A DNA stretch of 64,000 nucleotides. Origin: Sphingobacteriaceae bacterium. Its GTDB lineage: Bacteria; Bacteroidota; Bacteroidia; B-17B0; Aurantibacillaceae. The stretch covers positions 1 through 64,000 of the forward strand of contig JADJMM010000008.1 of assembly GCA_016709575.1 (NCBI GenBank), in the 5' to 3' direction. Shown here in pieces: positions 29,072 through 39,011 of this stretch. The position numbers and the translations under genes are program-made. The first letter of the stretch is position 1. The number at the start of each line of letters is the position of its first letter. Below the pieces are notes generated by a model. That model searched no databases. It was not told the origin of the DNA and saw only the letters and a list, made by a program, of their open reading frames with translations.

Positions 29072-30982
29072 ATGTGCGGAATAACAGGCCTTGTCCTGAA
29101 GAATAAAAATTCATTTAATTTAAAAGATACTGTCTTTAAAGCTTCGCAAGCTATTAAACACCGTGGTCCAGATGGGGAAGGATTTTTATTAGTTGGAGAT
29201 GTTGTTGTTCCTTGTTCTTCTAAAGATACGCCTCAGTTAAAAGCGGGATTAAATTACATTCCACAAAAAAATATTTCTGAAGCTAATGGCGATTTTCATT
29301 TAGCATTAGCGCACCGTCGTTTATCTATTTTAGATTTAAGTGAAAGTGGACACCAACCAATGGCTTTGCAAGATGGTAAATTATGGATCACTTATAATGG
29401 TGAAATTTATAATTATCTCGAATTAAAAAAAGAATTGGAATCTGAAGGTGCTCAATTTGTTTCTACGAGTGATACCGAAGTTGTTTTAAATGCCTATAAA
29501 TATTGGGGAGTTGATTGTCTAGATAAATTTAACGGCATGTGGTCGTTTTGCATTTATGATGAAGAGAAGCAGGAATTATTTTGTTCGCGCGACCGTTTTG
29601 GTGTAAAACCATTTTATTATATAGATAATGATAACACCTGTGCTTTTGCGAGTGAACAAAAAGCTTTGGTAAATAGTGGATTAGTGAAAGCTGAAATCAA
29701 TCAGAAAGCATTACATGATTATTTAGTGAACAATAGAATGGAGCAGGAGGAAAGTAATTTCTTCGAGGGGATAAATGAATTATGGCCGGGGTATTATTTA
29801 AAATACAATCTTAAAAATCACACTTTTAATACAAATTGTTACTTCAAATTAAATCCTGATTACGATTACAGTACCGATTTACAAAGTAATGAGGAGTTAA
29901 TAGGCGAGGTAAAAGAAAAGCTGACTAACGCTGTTAATTTACGTTTACGCAGTGATGTTCCTGTTGGTTCTTGTTTAAGCGGTGGTATTGATAGTTCTGC
30001 TTTGGCAGTTTTAATGGAACAGAAAAATCCTATTTATCTTTTCACTTCTGTTTTTAAGAACGACAGCAGCGATGAAAGCCATTTCGCTAATCTCGTTGCA
30101 AAAAAAGTAAATTCTATTCATAAAACAATCGAGCCAACGCAAGAAGGATTATTTAAAGAGTTGGAAACTTTAGTTTATTCTCAGGATGTTCCTATTTGGG
30201 ATACGAGTACTTATGCCCAATACAAAGTAATGGAACTCGCTAAACAAAATAATATTAAAGTTGTTTTAGACGGACAAGGTGCTGATGAGTTATTCGCTGG
30301 CTATCATCATCATTTTGTTGCGAAGTGGAATTATTTATTGAGTTACGGAAATGTCTTTGGTTTTATGCGTGAATTAAATCAAAGTAAAAAAACCATTGAC
30401 TCACCTTTCTCCTTATTCGTTAAAGAAAAAATTAAATCGCATTATAATTCGCATTTAAAAGGTATTGAAAATTATTTCGATAGTTCATTTGTGAATTCTC
30501 ATAAAATTCATAATCCAACAAAGTATTTTGATAAGGTTAACAACCAATTAGCATACGATATCACCACAGCACGTTTAAAAGCATTTTTGAAATGTGAAGA
30601 CCGTTGTGGTATGTGGCATAGTGTAGAAAGTCGCACCCCTTTTAGTGATGATATTGAATTAATTAATTTAATGTTCTCCATAAACGGCACTCGTAAAATT
30701 CAAAACGGTGTTTCTAAATATTTTTTACGCGAAGCTGTAAAAGATAAATTACCCAACGAAATTTACACCCGCTACGACAAAAAAGGGTTCGAAACACCAA
30801 TGAATAAATGGATTAGTGGTAATTATAAAATGATTTTCGATTCTCTTAACGCAACTGATTTCCAATTCATGAAGCTCGATGTTTTAAAGCAGCAATTCGA
30901 TTCTGGAAAAGCAGGCTCTAAAGAAATTAAGCTTCTTTACAAACTTTATGTATTGGCGCTTTGGCGTAATTCTTTTTGTTAA
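29072..30982 (+). CDS. asnB: Asparagine synthase (glutamine-hydrolysing)
   Basis: 636 residues. It starts 'MCGITGLV', so Cys2 becomes the N-terminal nucleophile of the glutaminase (Ntn) domain (about 1-225), which also shows 'HRGPDGEG' and 'YNGEIYNY'. The synthetase domain has the PP-loop 'SCLSGGIDSSALA' (residues about 303-315), 'LDGQGADELFAGYHHH' and 'RTPFSDDIELI'. It forms Asn from Asp, ATP and Gln. At 636 residues, with 'KYFLREAVKDKLP' and 'KGFETPMNKW', it resembles the AsnB branch also used in surface-polysaccharide clusters, but no sugar genes adjoin it here. Confidence 0.93.
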   Translation: MCGITGLVLKNKNSFNLKDTVFKASQAIKHRGPDGEGFLLVGDVVVPCSSKDTPQLKAGLNYIPQKNISEANGDFHLALAHRRLSILDLSESGHQPMALQDGKLWITYNGEIYNYLELKKELESEGAQFVSTSDTEVVLNAYKYWGVDCLDKFNGMWSFCIYDEEKQELFCSRDRFGVKPFYYIDNDNTCAFASEQKALVNSGLVKAEINQKALHDYLVNNRMEQEESNFFEGINELWPGYYLKYNLKNHTFNTNCYFKLNPDYDYSTDLQSNEELIGEVKEKLTNAVNLRLRSDVPVGSCLSGGIDSSALAVLMEQKNPIYLFTSVFKNDSSDESHFANLVAKKVNSIHKTIEPTQEGLFKELETLVYSQDVPIWDTSTYAQYKVMELAKQNNIKVVLDGQGADELFAGYHHHFVAKWNYLLSYGNVFGFMRELNQSKKTIDSPFSLFVKEKIKSHYNSHLKGIENYFDSSFVNSHKIHNPTKYFDKVNNQLAYDITTARLKAFLKCEDRCGMWHSVESRTPFSDDIELINLMFSINGTRKIQNGVSKYFLREAVKDKLPNEIYTRYDKKGFETPMNKWISGNYKMIFDSLNATDFQFMKLDVLKQQFDSGKAGSKEIKLLYKLYVLALWRNSFC

Positions 30983-31039
30983 ATACATTCTTTTTCGAAG
31001 AAAAACATTTCATTAAATCAATTGAAAACCGTAACTTTA

Positions 31040-33282
31040 ATGGTAATGATAAAGTCTAAATTATTACTTCTTTTTATTTCTCTTTTAGGTTTCAATTTAC
31101 TAGAAGCACAATTACCTGTTGGCAGAGATACGATCACCGTTATTGAAGGTGGTAAGGTTTTGAAATCGGCTTGGGCAGGTGGTTTAAATTTTTGCATCGT
31201 GTCGCAAGTAGATTTGGATTTGGATACAAAATTGGATTTGGTGTTGTTTGATAAAGTAGATTTGTTTGCCTACGGTGTAATGCGTTGTTTTATAAATAAG
31301 GGTGGTGTTGGTGAAACAAAGTATGTTTACGATGGAGAATACTCTTCTAAATTCCCTCCCGTTCAGCAGTGGGTTACTTTTTTTGATTATGATAATGATG
31401 GGAAGGCAGATTTACTTACTTACGTACTCGGTGGTATAAAGCTGTATCGTAATACCTCTACAGTTGGAAATCTTTCGTTTCAGTTAATTAAGCCTGCCAT
31501 TAAATCGGCGGTTACACCAACAAGTACACCTGCCCAAATTTATTCGAGTCCGGTTTCAATACCGGGTTTTTCTGATATTGACAATGATGGGGATATGGAT
31601 GTTCTAACATTTAGTTCTTCAGGTTTTAGTTTAGAGTATCATAAAAACATGAGTATGGAAACATACGGGCATGACGATAGTTTAAGATATGAATTGGAAG
31701 AATATACCTGGGGAGATTTTAGTGAAACGAGTTGTATTGTTTCTTTAAATCAATTTGTAAAACAAGATCCTATTGGCGAATCACCATTAAAGGTGATGCA
31801 CTCGGGTTCTTGTTTAATGTGTATGGATAGAGACGGCGATGGCGATAAAGATTTGATTCTGGGAGATATTTCTTGTTCAACACTTCATTATTTGGAAAAC
31901 GGCGGAACAACTTTAAACGCACATATTAGTGATACAACAAAGCTCTTCCCAAATTACCCAAATAAAGCTTCAACACAAGTTATCAATATGAATTCATTTC
32001 CTTGTACTTATAATTTGGATATTGATAATGATGGGGACAAAGATTTAGTGGCTAGTCCGAATACCTCCAATAGCGAAAACAGTAATAGCGTTTGGTATTA
32101 TGAGAATACCAGTACAACGCCAACCGTTAATTTTCAATTTGTGAAAAATAATTTCTTGCAAGACGATATGATTGAAGTTGGCGAAGGTGCTTATCCTTGT
32201 TTAATAGATGTGGATACTGATGGTTTGCTAGATTTAATTATTGGAAATCACGGTTATTATGTTGGCACTACCAACAGAACAAAAATGGCGTATTATAGAA
32301 ACACTGGCACTTTATCTCAACCAAGTTATTCTTTAATAACCCGTGATTTTGCGAATTTAGGAACTCTTCCAAATACAAGCACACTAACAGGATTAGTGCC
32401 TGCTGTTGGTGATATTGATGCTGATGGTGATAAGGATTTAATTGTTTGTGATTATTATGGTAAAGTGCATTGGTTAGAGAATACGGCGGGTATAGGTAAT
32501 CCTTGTAACTTTTCAATATTTAAAAATAATTATTTTGGAATTTCCACAACTTTTCCGGCAGCTTATCCGCAGGTTATAGATGTTGACCGCGATGGAGTTC
32601 TTGATTTAATAATTGGTTTGCGTAACGGAAAAGTAGCCTATTATAGAAATACAGGCACAACAACCGCCGCCACTTTTGTTTTAGTCACTAATTCATTTGG
32701 TAATATAGATGTAACAGGTGATCCCGGTTTGTATTCCTCAGATGGAAGTGCAGCGCCATTTATGTATGATGAATCCGGAAGTTATAAATTATTAGTTGGA
32801 AGTATTAGCGGACGGATTTTTATGTATGATAATATTGATGGTAACCTCTCCGGAAATTTTAACCGCATCGATACTAATGTTAATAAAATAAATGATGGAC
32901 CAAAAAGCGCATTGCAATATATAGATATTAATGGAGATTCTAAACGTGATTTAATTTTGGGAAATTACGCAGGGGATTATCTTTTTATTCTTCAAAAGCT
33001 CAAATTGGTATTAAGGAGATAAATGATTTAGAAAATGAAATAGTTGTTTATCCGAATCCGGCTAATGATTATCTTGATATTAAATCATTAAATAATTTTA
33101 CGGATAAATTGAATGTTGAAGTGTTTGATGTAATCGGTAAAAAAGTGTTATCACAAACTTCAACCTCAAGCAATCTTCACATGAATTGCGAGAATTTAGA
33201 ACAGGGCCTTTATGTAATGCGGATTAATGTCACAGTAAATAAAACAACTAAAGTACTGGTTAAAAAAATCATTATTCAGTAA
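31040..33282 (+). CDS. FG-GAP/VCBS-repeat protein with T9SS type A sorting domain (one frameshift)
   Basis: About 747 residues. An ATG at 31040 begins the signal peptide MVMIKSKLLLLFISLLGFNL; the frame is open to a TTG at 31022. At least eight calcium-loop repeats follow, such as 'DYDNDGKADLL', 'DIDNDGDMDVL', 'DRDGDGDKDLIL' and 'DVDRDGVLDLI', which build an integrin-like beta propeller. The frame stops at 33022, but adding one T to the T5 run 32982-32986 gives 'YLFYSSKAQIGIKEIND' and then the sorting domain 'VVYPNPANDYLDIKS...GLYVMRI...KKIIIQ', ending at 33282. It is secreted and surface-attached through T9SS. The corrected stop overlaps the next start (TAATG), which supports the repair. Confidence 0.83.
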
Positions 33283-34703
33283 TGCGTTCATGCTTATACA
33301 TAGTTATTTTACTATTTGCAGTTTTGTTTTTATCGGATTGCAAAAAGGATAAAGGCCTGGCTAATTATGGTGGATTTCCTAACGAAGTTGGAAAAATAAT
33401 GGTATTGAAATGTGCTACTTCAGGTTGTCATAATTCAACAAGTTATTTAGCGGCTGCAGGATTAGATCTTACTGATTGGAATTCGATGTTCAGGGGTAGT
33501 GGTGCGGGTTCTCCTGTTATTCCGTTCAGAAGTGATTTTTCGTCATTATGTTATTATATCAATACGTATTCTGATTTAGGCAACATCAATACACCAACTA
33601 TGCCTTACAATGCGGAAAAATTAAGTAGGGAAGAAGTTAAAACAATAAACGATTGGATCAACGCCGGAGCCCCAGATGTAGATGGAAATATTAAATGGAG
33701 CGAGAATTCACAACGTAAAAAAATTTATATCACCAATCAAGGTTGTGATGTGGTTACTGTTCTTGATGCTGAAACACAATTACCCATGCGATATATTACA
33801 GTTGGAAAAGACCCGGGCACTATTGAAGTTCCACACATGGTTAAGGTTTCTCCTGATGGACAATATTGGTATGTTGTATTTGTGAATGCTAACATTTTAC
33901 AAAAATTCCGTTGTAGTGATGATGTGTTAGTAGGCGAAGCAAATCTGGGTTTGTATTTTGATTGGAATACTATTGCAATTAGTGATGATGGTACTCGTGC
34001 ATATTGCGTTTCGTGGGTTAGTAATGGTCGGATTGCTTCTGTAGATTTAACCCAAATGAAAGTGATAAATAATTTCGGAGGATACTTCTTTTCACATGGT
34101 GTTGCTCTAAATGGAACAAACGATACGCTTTATGTTACCGGACAAACCGGAAATTACATAATGAAAATAGATACTTCTTTGGCTACTACTTCCACCATTA
34201 GTTTACAAAATGGTTTTCCACCCTCAACCGCAAGTAGTTTGGATCCACACGAAATCATGTTGTCGCCCGACAAACAAAATTTATTTATAACCTGTCAAAA
34301 GAGTAATGAAGTTCGTGTTTATAATATTCCAAACAATACAGTTACAAATATTATTCCGGTAGGAACTTATCCTGTTGAAATGGCTTTGTCGCCTGTTACA
34401 AATAAATTGTTTATTACTTGTATGGAAGATCAAACGAGTTTCCCTGGTTTTCACGGAAGTGTTTCACGTATTGATATAACTACATTTAGCGAAATGCGTT
34501 TACAAGTTGGTTTTATGCCTCATGGCATTGCTGTTGATGAAAGTAAGGGAATAGTATATGTTGCCAGTCGGAATTTATTAAGTACAGGCCCGGCACCGCA
34601 CCATTCCGCTGTTTGTAACGGAAGAAATGGATTTGTAAGTTTTATCGATTTAAATTCGTTTACACTTAAACCAAAGCGTACAGAAATTTCGGTTGATCCT
34701 TAG
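33282..34703 (+). CDS. Lipoprotein with CX4CH haem-like motif and YVTN-type beta propeller
   Basis: 473 residues. A lipobox (LSDC, Cys20) predicts an anchored lipoprotein. Residues about 35-135 resemble a planctomycete-type cytochrome c domain: C44-ATSG-C49-H50, then 'GLDLTDWNSMFRGSGAGSPVIP', 'TPTMPYNAEKLSREEVKTINDWINAGAP'-type ending with a possible distal Met. The spacing is CX4CH rather than CXXCH. The rest (about 145-473) is a seven-blade YVTN/YncE-like propeller with 'KIYITNQGCDVVTVLDAET' and 'TNKLFITCMED'. A redox or sensor role at the cell surface is inferred. It is translationally coupled to the FG-GAP gene. Confidence 0.75.
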   Translation: MRSCLYIVILLFAVLFLSDCKKDKGLANYGGFPNEVGKIMVLKCATSGCHNSTSYLAAAGLDLTDWNSMFRGSGAGSPVIPFRSDFSSLCYYINTYSDLGNINTPTMPYNAEKLSREEVKTINDWINAGAPDVDGNIKWSENSQRKKIYITNQGCDVVTVLDAETQLPMRYITVGKDPGTIEVPHMVKVSPDGQYWYVVFVNANILQKFRCSDDVLVGEANLGLYFDWNTIAISDDGTRAYCVSWVSNGRIASVDLTQMKVINNFGGYFFSHGVALNGTNDTLYVTGQTGNYIMKIDTSLATTSTISLQNGFPPSTASSLDPHEIMLSPDKQNLFITCQKSNEVRVYNIPNNTVTNIIPVGTYPVEMALSPVTNKLFITCMEDQTSFPGFHGSVSRIDITTFSEMRLQVGFMPHGIAVDESKGIVYVASRNLLSTGPAPHHSAVCNGRNGFVSFIDLNSFTLKPKRTEISVDP

Positions 34704-34725
34704 AGCGTGACGTTTAGAAAATAGG

Positions 34726-35655
34726 TTATTCCCCTTGTCTTCCCGCTAGTAAAAACATCACAGCCATTCTTACAGCTACTCCGTTTTCTACTTGCTCAAG
34801 GATGATAGATTGGTCAGAATCCGCAACATCACTCGTGATTTCCACGCCGCGGTTAATGGGCCCCGGGTGCATGATGATGATTTTCTTTTTGATGCTGTCG
34901 AGTAACTCTTTATTTAAACCGTACATCATAGAGTATTCTCTTAGAGTAGGGAAATATTTTATGTCTTGTCGCTCTAATTGTATGCGTAACATATTGGCTA
35001 CATCACACCATTCTAAAGCTTTTCTTAAATCTGTTTCCACTTCAACACCTAAACTTGTAATGTATTTTGGTATTAAGGTAGCAGGACCGCAAACTTTTAC
35101 TTTAGCGCCCAGTTTTTGTAAGCAGAAAATATTTGAAAGAGCAACTCGTGAATGTAAGATGTCGCCGACGATTACAATTTTCTTCCCTTTTAAGTCGCCC
35201 AATTTTTCTTGCATAGAGAAAGCATCGAGTAAAGCTTGTGTTGGATGTTCGTGAGCGCCATCACCTGCATTTACAATTTTTGCTTTTACTTTTTTAGCTA
35301 AGAAGACTGCAGCACCAGGGTTTGCGTGACGCATCACCACCATATCCACTTTCATGGCCAGGATGTTGTTTACGGTATCGACTAAAGTTTCGCCTTTTTT
35401 AACTGAAGAGTTAGAGGCTGAGAAATTTACTATATCCGCGCTTAAACGTTTTTGAGCAAGCTCAAAAGATAAGCGGGTGCGGGTTGAATTTTCGAAAAAT
35501 AAGTTGGCAACGGTTATATCGCGTAATGAGGGTACTTTTTTGATGGGGCGATTAATTACTTCTTTGAAATTCTGAGCGGTGTTTAAAATTAATTCAATGT
35601 CGTTTTTAGTGATGTTCTTGATTCCGAGGAGGTGGTTGACACTGAGGTGGCTCAT
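34726..35655 (-). CDS. pyrB: Aspartate carbamoyltransferase catalytic chain
   Basis: About 309 residues from the preferred ATG at 35655 ('MSHLSVNHLLGI', the usual Bacteroidota start); an upstream ATG at 35682 adds nine residues. The carbamoyl-phosphate loop is 'FENSTRTRLSFELAQKRL', with 'SVKKGETL', 'VMRHANPGA', 'DGAHEHPTQALLD' and 'MHPGPINRGVEI'. It catalyses the first committed step of pyrimidine synthesis. No pyrI regulatory chain is present. pyrR, its usual neighbour in this phylum, lies 2.8 kb away with four coding units' worth of sequence between. Confidence 0.96.
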   Translation of the reverse strand: MSHLSVNHLLGIKNITKNDIELILNTAQNFKEVINRPIKKVPSLRDITVANLFFENSTRTRLSFELAQKRLSADIVNFSASNSSVKKGETLVDTVNNILAMKVDMVVMRHANPGAAVFLAKKVKAKIVNAGDGAHEHPTQALLDAFSMQEKLGDLKGKKIVIVGDILHSRVALSNIFCLQKLGAKVKVCGPATLIPKYITSLGVEVETDLRKALEWCDVANMLRIQLERQDIKYFPTLREYSMMYGLNKELLDSIKKKIIIMHPGPINRGVEITSDVADSDQSIILEQVENGVAVRMAVMFLLAGRQGE

Positions 35656-35802
35656 TCTTTCTGAAACAATGTGATGTTTCAAAAATCAAATATAGATAAA
35701 ATAATTGAACTGGGAAATTATATTTTTACTAGTTTTTGGGGCTGAACCTGCCTTCAAGCGAGGTAGTTGTAGCTCATACAAATAATATTTACTTTCGGAT
35801 TA

Positions 35803-36550
35803 ATGGGAAATCTTTATCAAATAAGGAAGCGTGTAGTAATCAGTTCAATGGAGGGAGGCCTGCCAACTGATGCAGAGGTTTGTCTGCCCGTGAGTTGTTT
35901 AATTTTTGGTATTGGAGCCTCTTTTTATGTTCAGACAGAAAATGGAAAAACAAACGAAGGGAATTGCTTTTTCGTTGAGGCCGATATAACCTATAAAGTA
36001 ATGCCGTTGGAATGTAAAAAGTTTGTGATTATTTTTTTTGATGCCATTAGCTCCGAGCATTATTTCCTCAGTACTAAATTCAATGATGCTAAAGCAATAA
36101 AACTAGATTGGGAAGTTAACGAGGAGATATTAAATAAGGCATTCTCAAAAATGAATGAAAAAGAAAGTAATAATTTCTTAAACGAGATATTTATTGCATT
36201 ATTCAATACGGATAGAAATAGTATCTCACATCAGTTTGATGACAGGATAATTTTAATTGATGAGCATATAAGAGAAAATATAAGAGGAAAGATTAATAAT
36301 AAAGAATTAGCGGCGAAGATTCATTTAAGTGAAAGTAGGTTCTACCATTTTTTTAAAGAGCAAACGCATGTTAATGTGAGTCGGTATATTTTATGGCTCA
36401 GATTAAAAACTATTTTTGATCGTTATTTTAAAGCCGAAGGAAAATTGAATGCGCTTCTTGATCTTACTAATTTCACAGACCTTTCTCATTTTATTAAAGC
36501 ATTTAAATCCTTTTTTTGGGGAATCTCCTAAAAGGCTTTTGAATAAATAA
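35803..36550 (+). CDS. AraC-family transcriptional regulator (frameshift at the C terminus)
   Basis: About 248 residues after removing one T from the T7 run 36511-36517. Uncorrected, the protein ends 'FKSFFWGIS'; corrected, it ends 'FKSFFGESPKRLLNK', the canonical 'F...FG.SP...R' end of an AraC DNA-binding domain. The N-terminal part (1-150) is a weak cupin-like ligand domain without a clear motif. The C-terminal HTH domain (about 155-248) has 'NKELAAKIHLSESRFYHFFKEQ' and a divergent second helix. It is oriented toward the T9SS esterase gene 127 bp downstream and may regulate it. Confidence 0.82.
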
Positions 36551-36677
36551 TTGGTGTAATATTTTATAGCCCGTTAAAATTCTACAACGCTTTAGGTAAC
36601 TTCTTTACTCAACATTAGCTATTCTGTACAACTATTTTAGTCCCACAGTATCTAACTTGCGGCTTAAAATAATACTG

Positions 36678-37934
36678 ATGCTATCACAAAAGAAAAATAC
36701 AAATACTAAATTGAAAATTGCCATTTTGGTATTCTCTTTAATTTTAACAGGTTTAAGTTACGGACAAACATTTCCTGTAGGCCATATGAGTATTAATTTT
36801 AAGGATGCCTCAAGAACCGGCGGTTACGTCATTTCCGGTGGTATTAATGTTACAGGAACAGGACGTGATGTGGGAACTGAGGTTTATTATCCTTCAACTA
36901 CTGCAGGAAATAATCAGCCGGTGGCGTTGGGTCAGTTTCCAATAGTAGTAATAGGTCATGGGTTTGTTATGGGATGGGATTCGTATGATAACATTTATAA
37001 TCAACTCGCATCTAAGGGATATATTGTTTTATTGCCACGAACAGAAGGTGGTTTTTCACCTTCCCATTCAGAATTCGGAAACGATTTAAAATTTTTAGTG
37101 AACGCTGGTCAAAGTCTGAATACTGTTAGTTCTCCAACGAATTTATCTACATTTAATGGTAAAGTATTGCCAACATCAGCAATTGGAGGTCATTCAATGG
37201 GTGGAGGAAGTTCATTTCTTGCATCAGCGAGTAATCCTTCTGTAACATGTATCTTTAACTTTGCACCGGCCACAACAAGCCCTTCATCTATTTCATCAGC
37301 TTCTTTAATTACTGTGCCTGCGCTGGTTATTTCAGGTGCCATTGATTGTGTTGCTGATACTACCGTTCAAAACAGTCATTATTCTGCCTTAGCGTCCACT
37401 AAAAAGTTTCATATTATATTAAAAAGCATCACACATTGTGATTTTGGAAATGGAACTAACTTTAATTGTACGTTCGGTCAAAATTCTACTGGCTGTTCAA
37501 GTGTTGTTTCAAGTACTTTGGCATTTCCACGTTATATGAATTACGTGCAGAATTTCCTTGACAATCAATTAAAAGGTGATTGCGCCGCAGGACAACGTTT
37601 TATGGATTCTGTGAATACAAGTTCTTCGCTAAGATCCGGATTAAAGAAAATGGGCACCATTGCTTGTGTTGCAACTTCCGTTAAACAATTAAGTAATAAT
37701 ATTAATCTAAACGTTTATCCTAATCCGTCTAATTCAAATATCTATATCGATTCTCCTCTTGCTAATTTTAAATTGAAATTATTTGATCTTTATGGACGTC
37801 AGGTTTTAAGTCGTGATTTTAATGATAATAAGAATATTATTGAATTGAATATAGAAGAATTCGAATCGGGTATATATATTCTCGAATTACAAAACCAAGG
37901 CGAAAAGCATCAGTTTAAAATAATAAAGAATTAG
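36678..37934 (+). CDS. Secreted alpha/beta hydrolase (PETase/cutinase- or chlorophyllase-like) with T9SS type A sorting domain
   Basis: About 418 residues from the ATG at 36678; a TTG at 36657 in frame precedes it. The signal peptide ends LSYGQ. The hydrolase (about 30-310) shows 'PIVVIGHGFVMGWDSY' (oxyanion region), nucleophile elbow GHSMGG with Ser173, acid Asp223 ('ISGAIDCVAD') and His253 ('SITHCDFG'). The S-D-H spacing (50, then 30 residues) and the 'SMGGGSSFLASASNPSV' context resemble polyester hydrolases and dienelactone-hydrolase relatives. Cys pairs near the active site could form disulphides. The last ~75 residues ('LNVYPNPSNSNIYIDS...GIYILELQ') are a T9SS sorting signal. I infer extracellular esterase activity; the substrate is unproven. 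Confidence 0.82.
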   Translation: MLSQKKNTNTKLKIAILVFSLILTGLSYGQTFPVGHMSINFKDASRTGGYVISGGINVTGTGRDVGTEVYYPSTTAGNNQPVALGQFPIVVIGHGFVMGWDSYDNIYNQLASKGYIVLLPRTEGGFSPSHSEFGNDLKFLVNAGQSLNTVSSPTNLSTFNGKVLPTSAIGGHSMGGGSSFLASASNPSVTCIFNFAPATTSPSSISSASLITVPALVISGAIDCVADTTVQNSHYSALASTKKFHIILKSITHCDFGNGTNFNCTFGQNSTGCSSVVSSTLAFPRYMNYVQNFLDNQLKGDCAAGQRFMDSVNTSSSLRSGLKKMGTIACVATSVKQLSNNINLNVYPNPSNSNIYIDSPLANFKLKLFDLYGRQVLSRDFNDNKNIIELNIEEFESGIYILELQNQGEKHQFKIIKN

Positions 37935-37944
37935 TTTAAGAAAA

Positions 37945-38450
37945 CTATAAGTATCTCTCTTTAGCAATGCCGATATGATGCGCAGCGTGTCCGCAAATGG
38001 CGTAACCTATAGAATTTACGCTCACTTTGCCCATTGCCGTGGCCCCTTCCAATTTCAGGGTTTCTTCAGAAAAGCTTTCAAATAAAAGTGTAGTGGCTTT
38101 ACGAATAGCTAATAGTTCTTCTATAACGGAGTTTAAAGTGCGTTTATCGGCATTTGAATTCTTTGCGTAATCATCTTCTTCAAAAGGTAAGGGTTGTTGC
38201 GCATCGCCTCTTCCAAACCGTAAAGCTCTGTAAGAAAAATACGCTCTGCATCCGAAATATGAATGATTAATTGTTTGATAGTCCATTTGCCCGGCGCATA
38301 GGCATAATCACCTTTATCTTGCGGAATGGATTTTAAAAACGATTCTAATAATTGGGTATTCGCTTTTAAAGCATCAAGAATATGATCTTCTTTTACTTTG
38401 GAAATATAAGTTTCTAAAAAAGCGGGATAAGTGCCTTGCTGCGGACGCAT
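37945..38450 (-). CDS. DinB-family protein (one frameshift)
   Basis: About 168 residues after adding one A to the A5 run 38235-38239 (plus strand). The N-terminal piece (38133-38450) ends its good sequence at 'ISDAERIF', and the C-terminal piece resumes 'SYRALRFGRGDAQQPLPFEEDDY'. The four-helix DinB fold has three metal-binding His positions: 'LIIHISDAER' (first His) and 'ICGHAAHHIGI' (second and third). DinB-like proteins include thiol S-transferases and damage-induced proteins of unknown reaction. The ATG lies 1 bp after the pyrR stop. Confidence 0.85.
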
Positions 38451-38451
38451 G

Positions 38452-38985
38452 TTATTTGCTTAATAAGGTGATGCGGTCTTTACCGTCTAATTCTTTCCAA
38501 TCTACTTTCACATTCTGCGTCTCGATAGAATCAATCACCATACCAATGTATTTAGCCTGAATAGGAACATTACGTGAAAAACGACGGTCGACCAATACCA
38601 ATAACTCAACATCTTTAGGGCGACCAAAAGCAAGCATAGCGTCTAAGCCAGCGCGGATGGTTCGGCCGGTGAAGAGAACATCATCTACCATGATTACATT
38701 TTTATCTTCTATAATAAAATCAATAGTGGTGCTATTTGGAATTAATTCTTTCTTACGGAAATCATCACGGAAAAAAGTAATATCCAAATTACCGCAATTG
38801 ATTTTCTTATTCTTTAAAATTTTGCGAAGTTCTGTTGTAATGCGATTCGCTAAATAAATACCGCGGGGCTGTAAACCAATAATAACAGTGTCTTTAAAAT
38901 CACCATGATTTTCAATTAGCTGATGACATAGCCTTAAAATGGTTACCTCAAACTGCTTGCCTTCTAATATTACTTTTGGTTTCAA
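38452..38985 (-). CDS. pyrR: Phosphoribosyltransferase family protein, PyrR type
   Basis: 177 residues. The PRPP-binding loop is 'VIMVDDVLFTGRTIRAGLDA', and 'IIGLQPRGIYLANRI' is the PPi loop; both match PyrR rather than Upp. 'ELLVLVDRRFSRNVPIQAKYIG' carries the conserved 'RGHRELPI'-equivalent with changes (RRFSRNVPI). PyrR binds UMP and pyr leader RNA in Firmicutes and has uracil phosphoribosyltransferase activity. No PyrR-binding anti-antiterminator is evident in the 91-bp leader. It is followed directly by DinB instead of pyrB. Confidence 0.92.
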   Translation of the reverse strand: MKPKVILEGKQFEVTILRLCHQLIENHGDFKDTVIIGLQPRGIYLANRITTELRKILKNKKINCGNLDITFFRDDFRKKELIPNSTTIDFIIEDKNVIMVDDVLFTGRTIRAGLDAMLAFGRPKDVELLVLVDRRFSRNVPIQAKYIGMVIDSIETQNVKVDWKELDGKDRITLLSK

Positions 38986-39011
38986 AGGGTGTTAAATTTG
39001 ACTTTAAAGGT

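Noticed and set aside
34802..35254. A 150-codon plus-strand frame opposite pyrB
   Set aside because: Antisense to conserved pyrB motifs; translation is Ser/Met/Phe-rich without domain features.
36657..36677. TTG at 36657 as the start of the esterase
   Set aside because: The ATG at 36678 gives a better signal peptide and needs no rare start codon.
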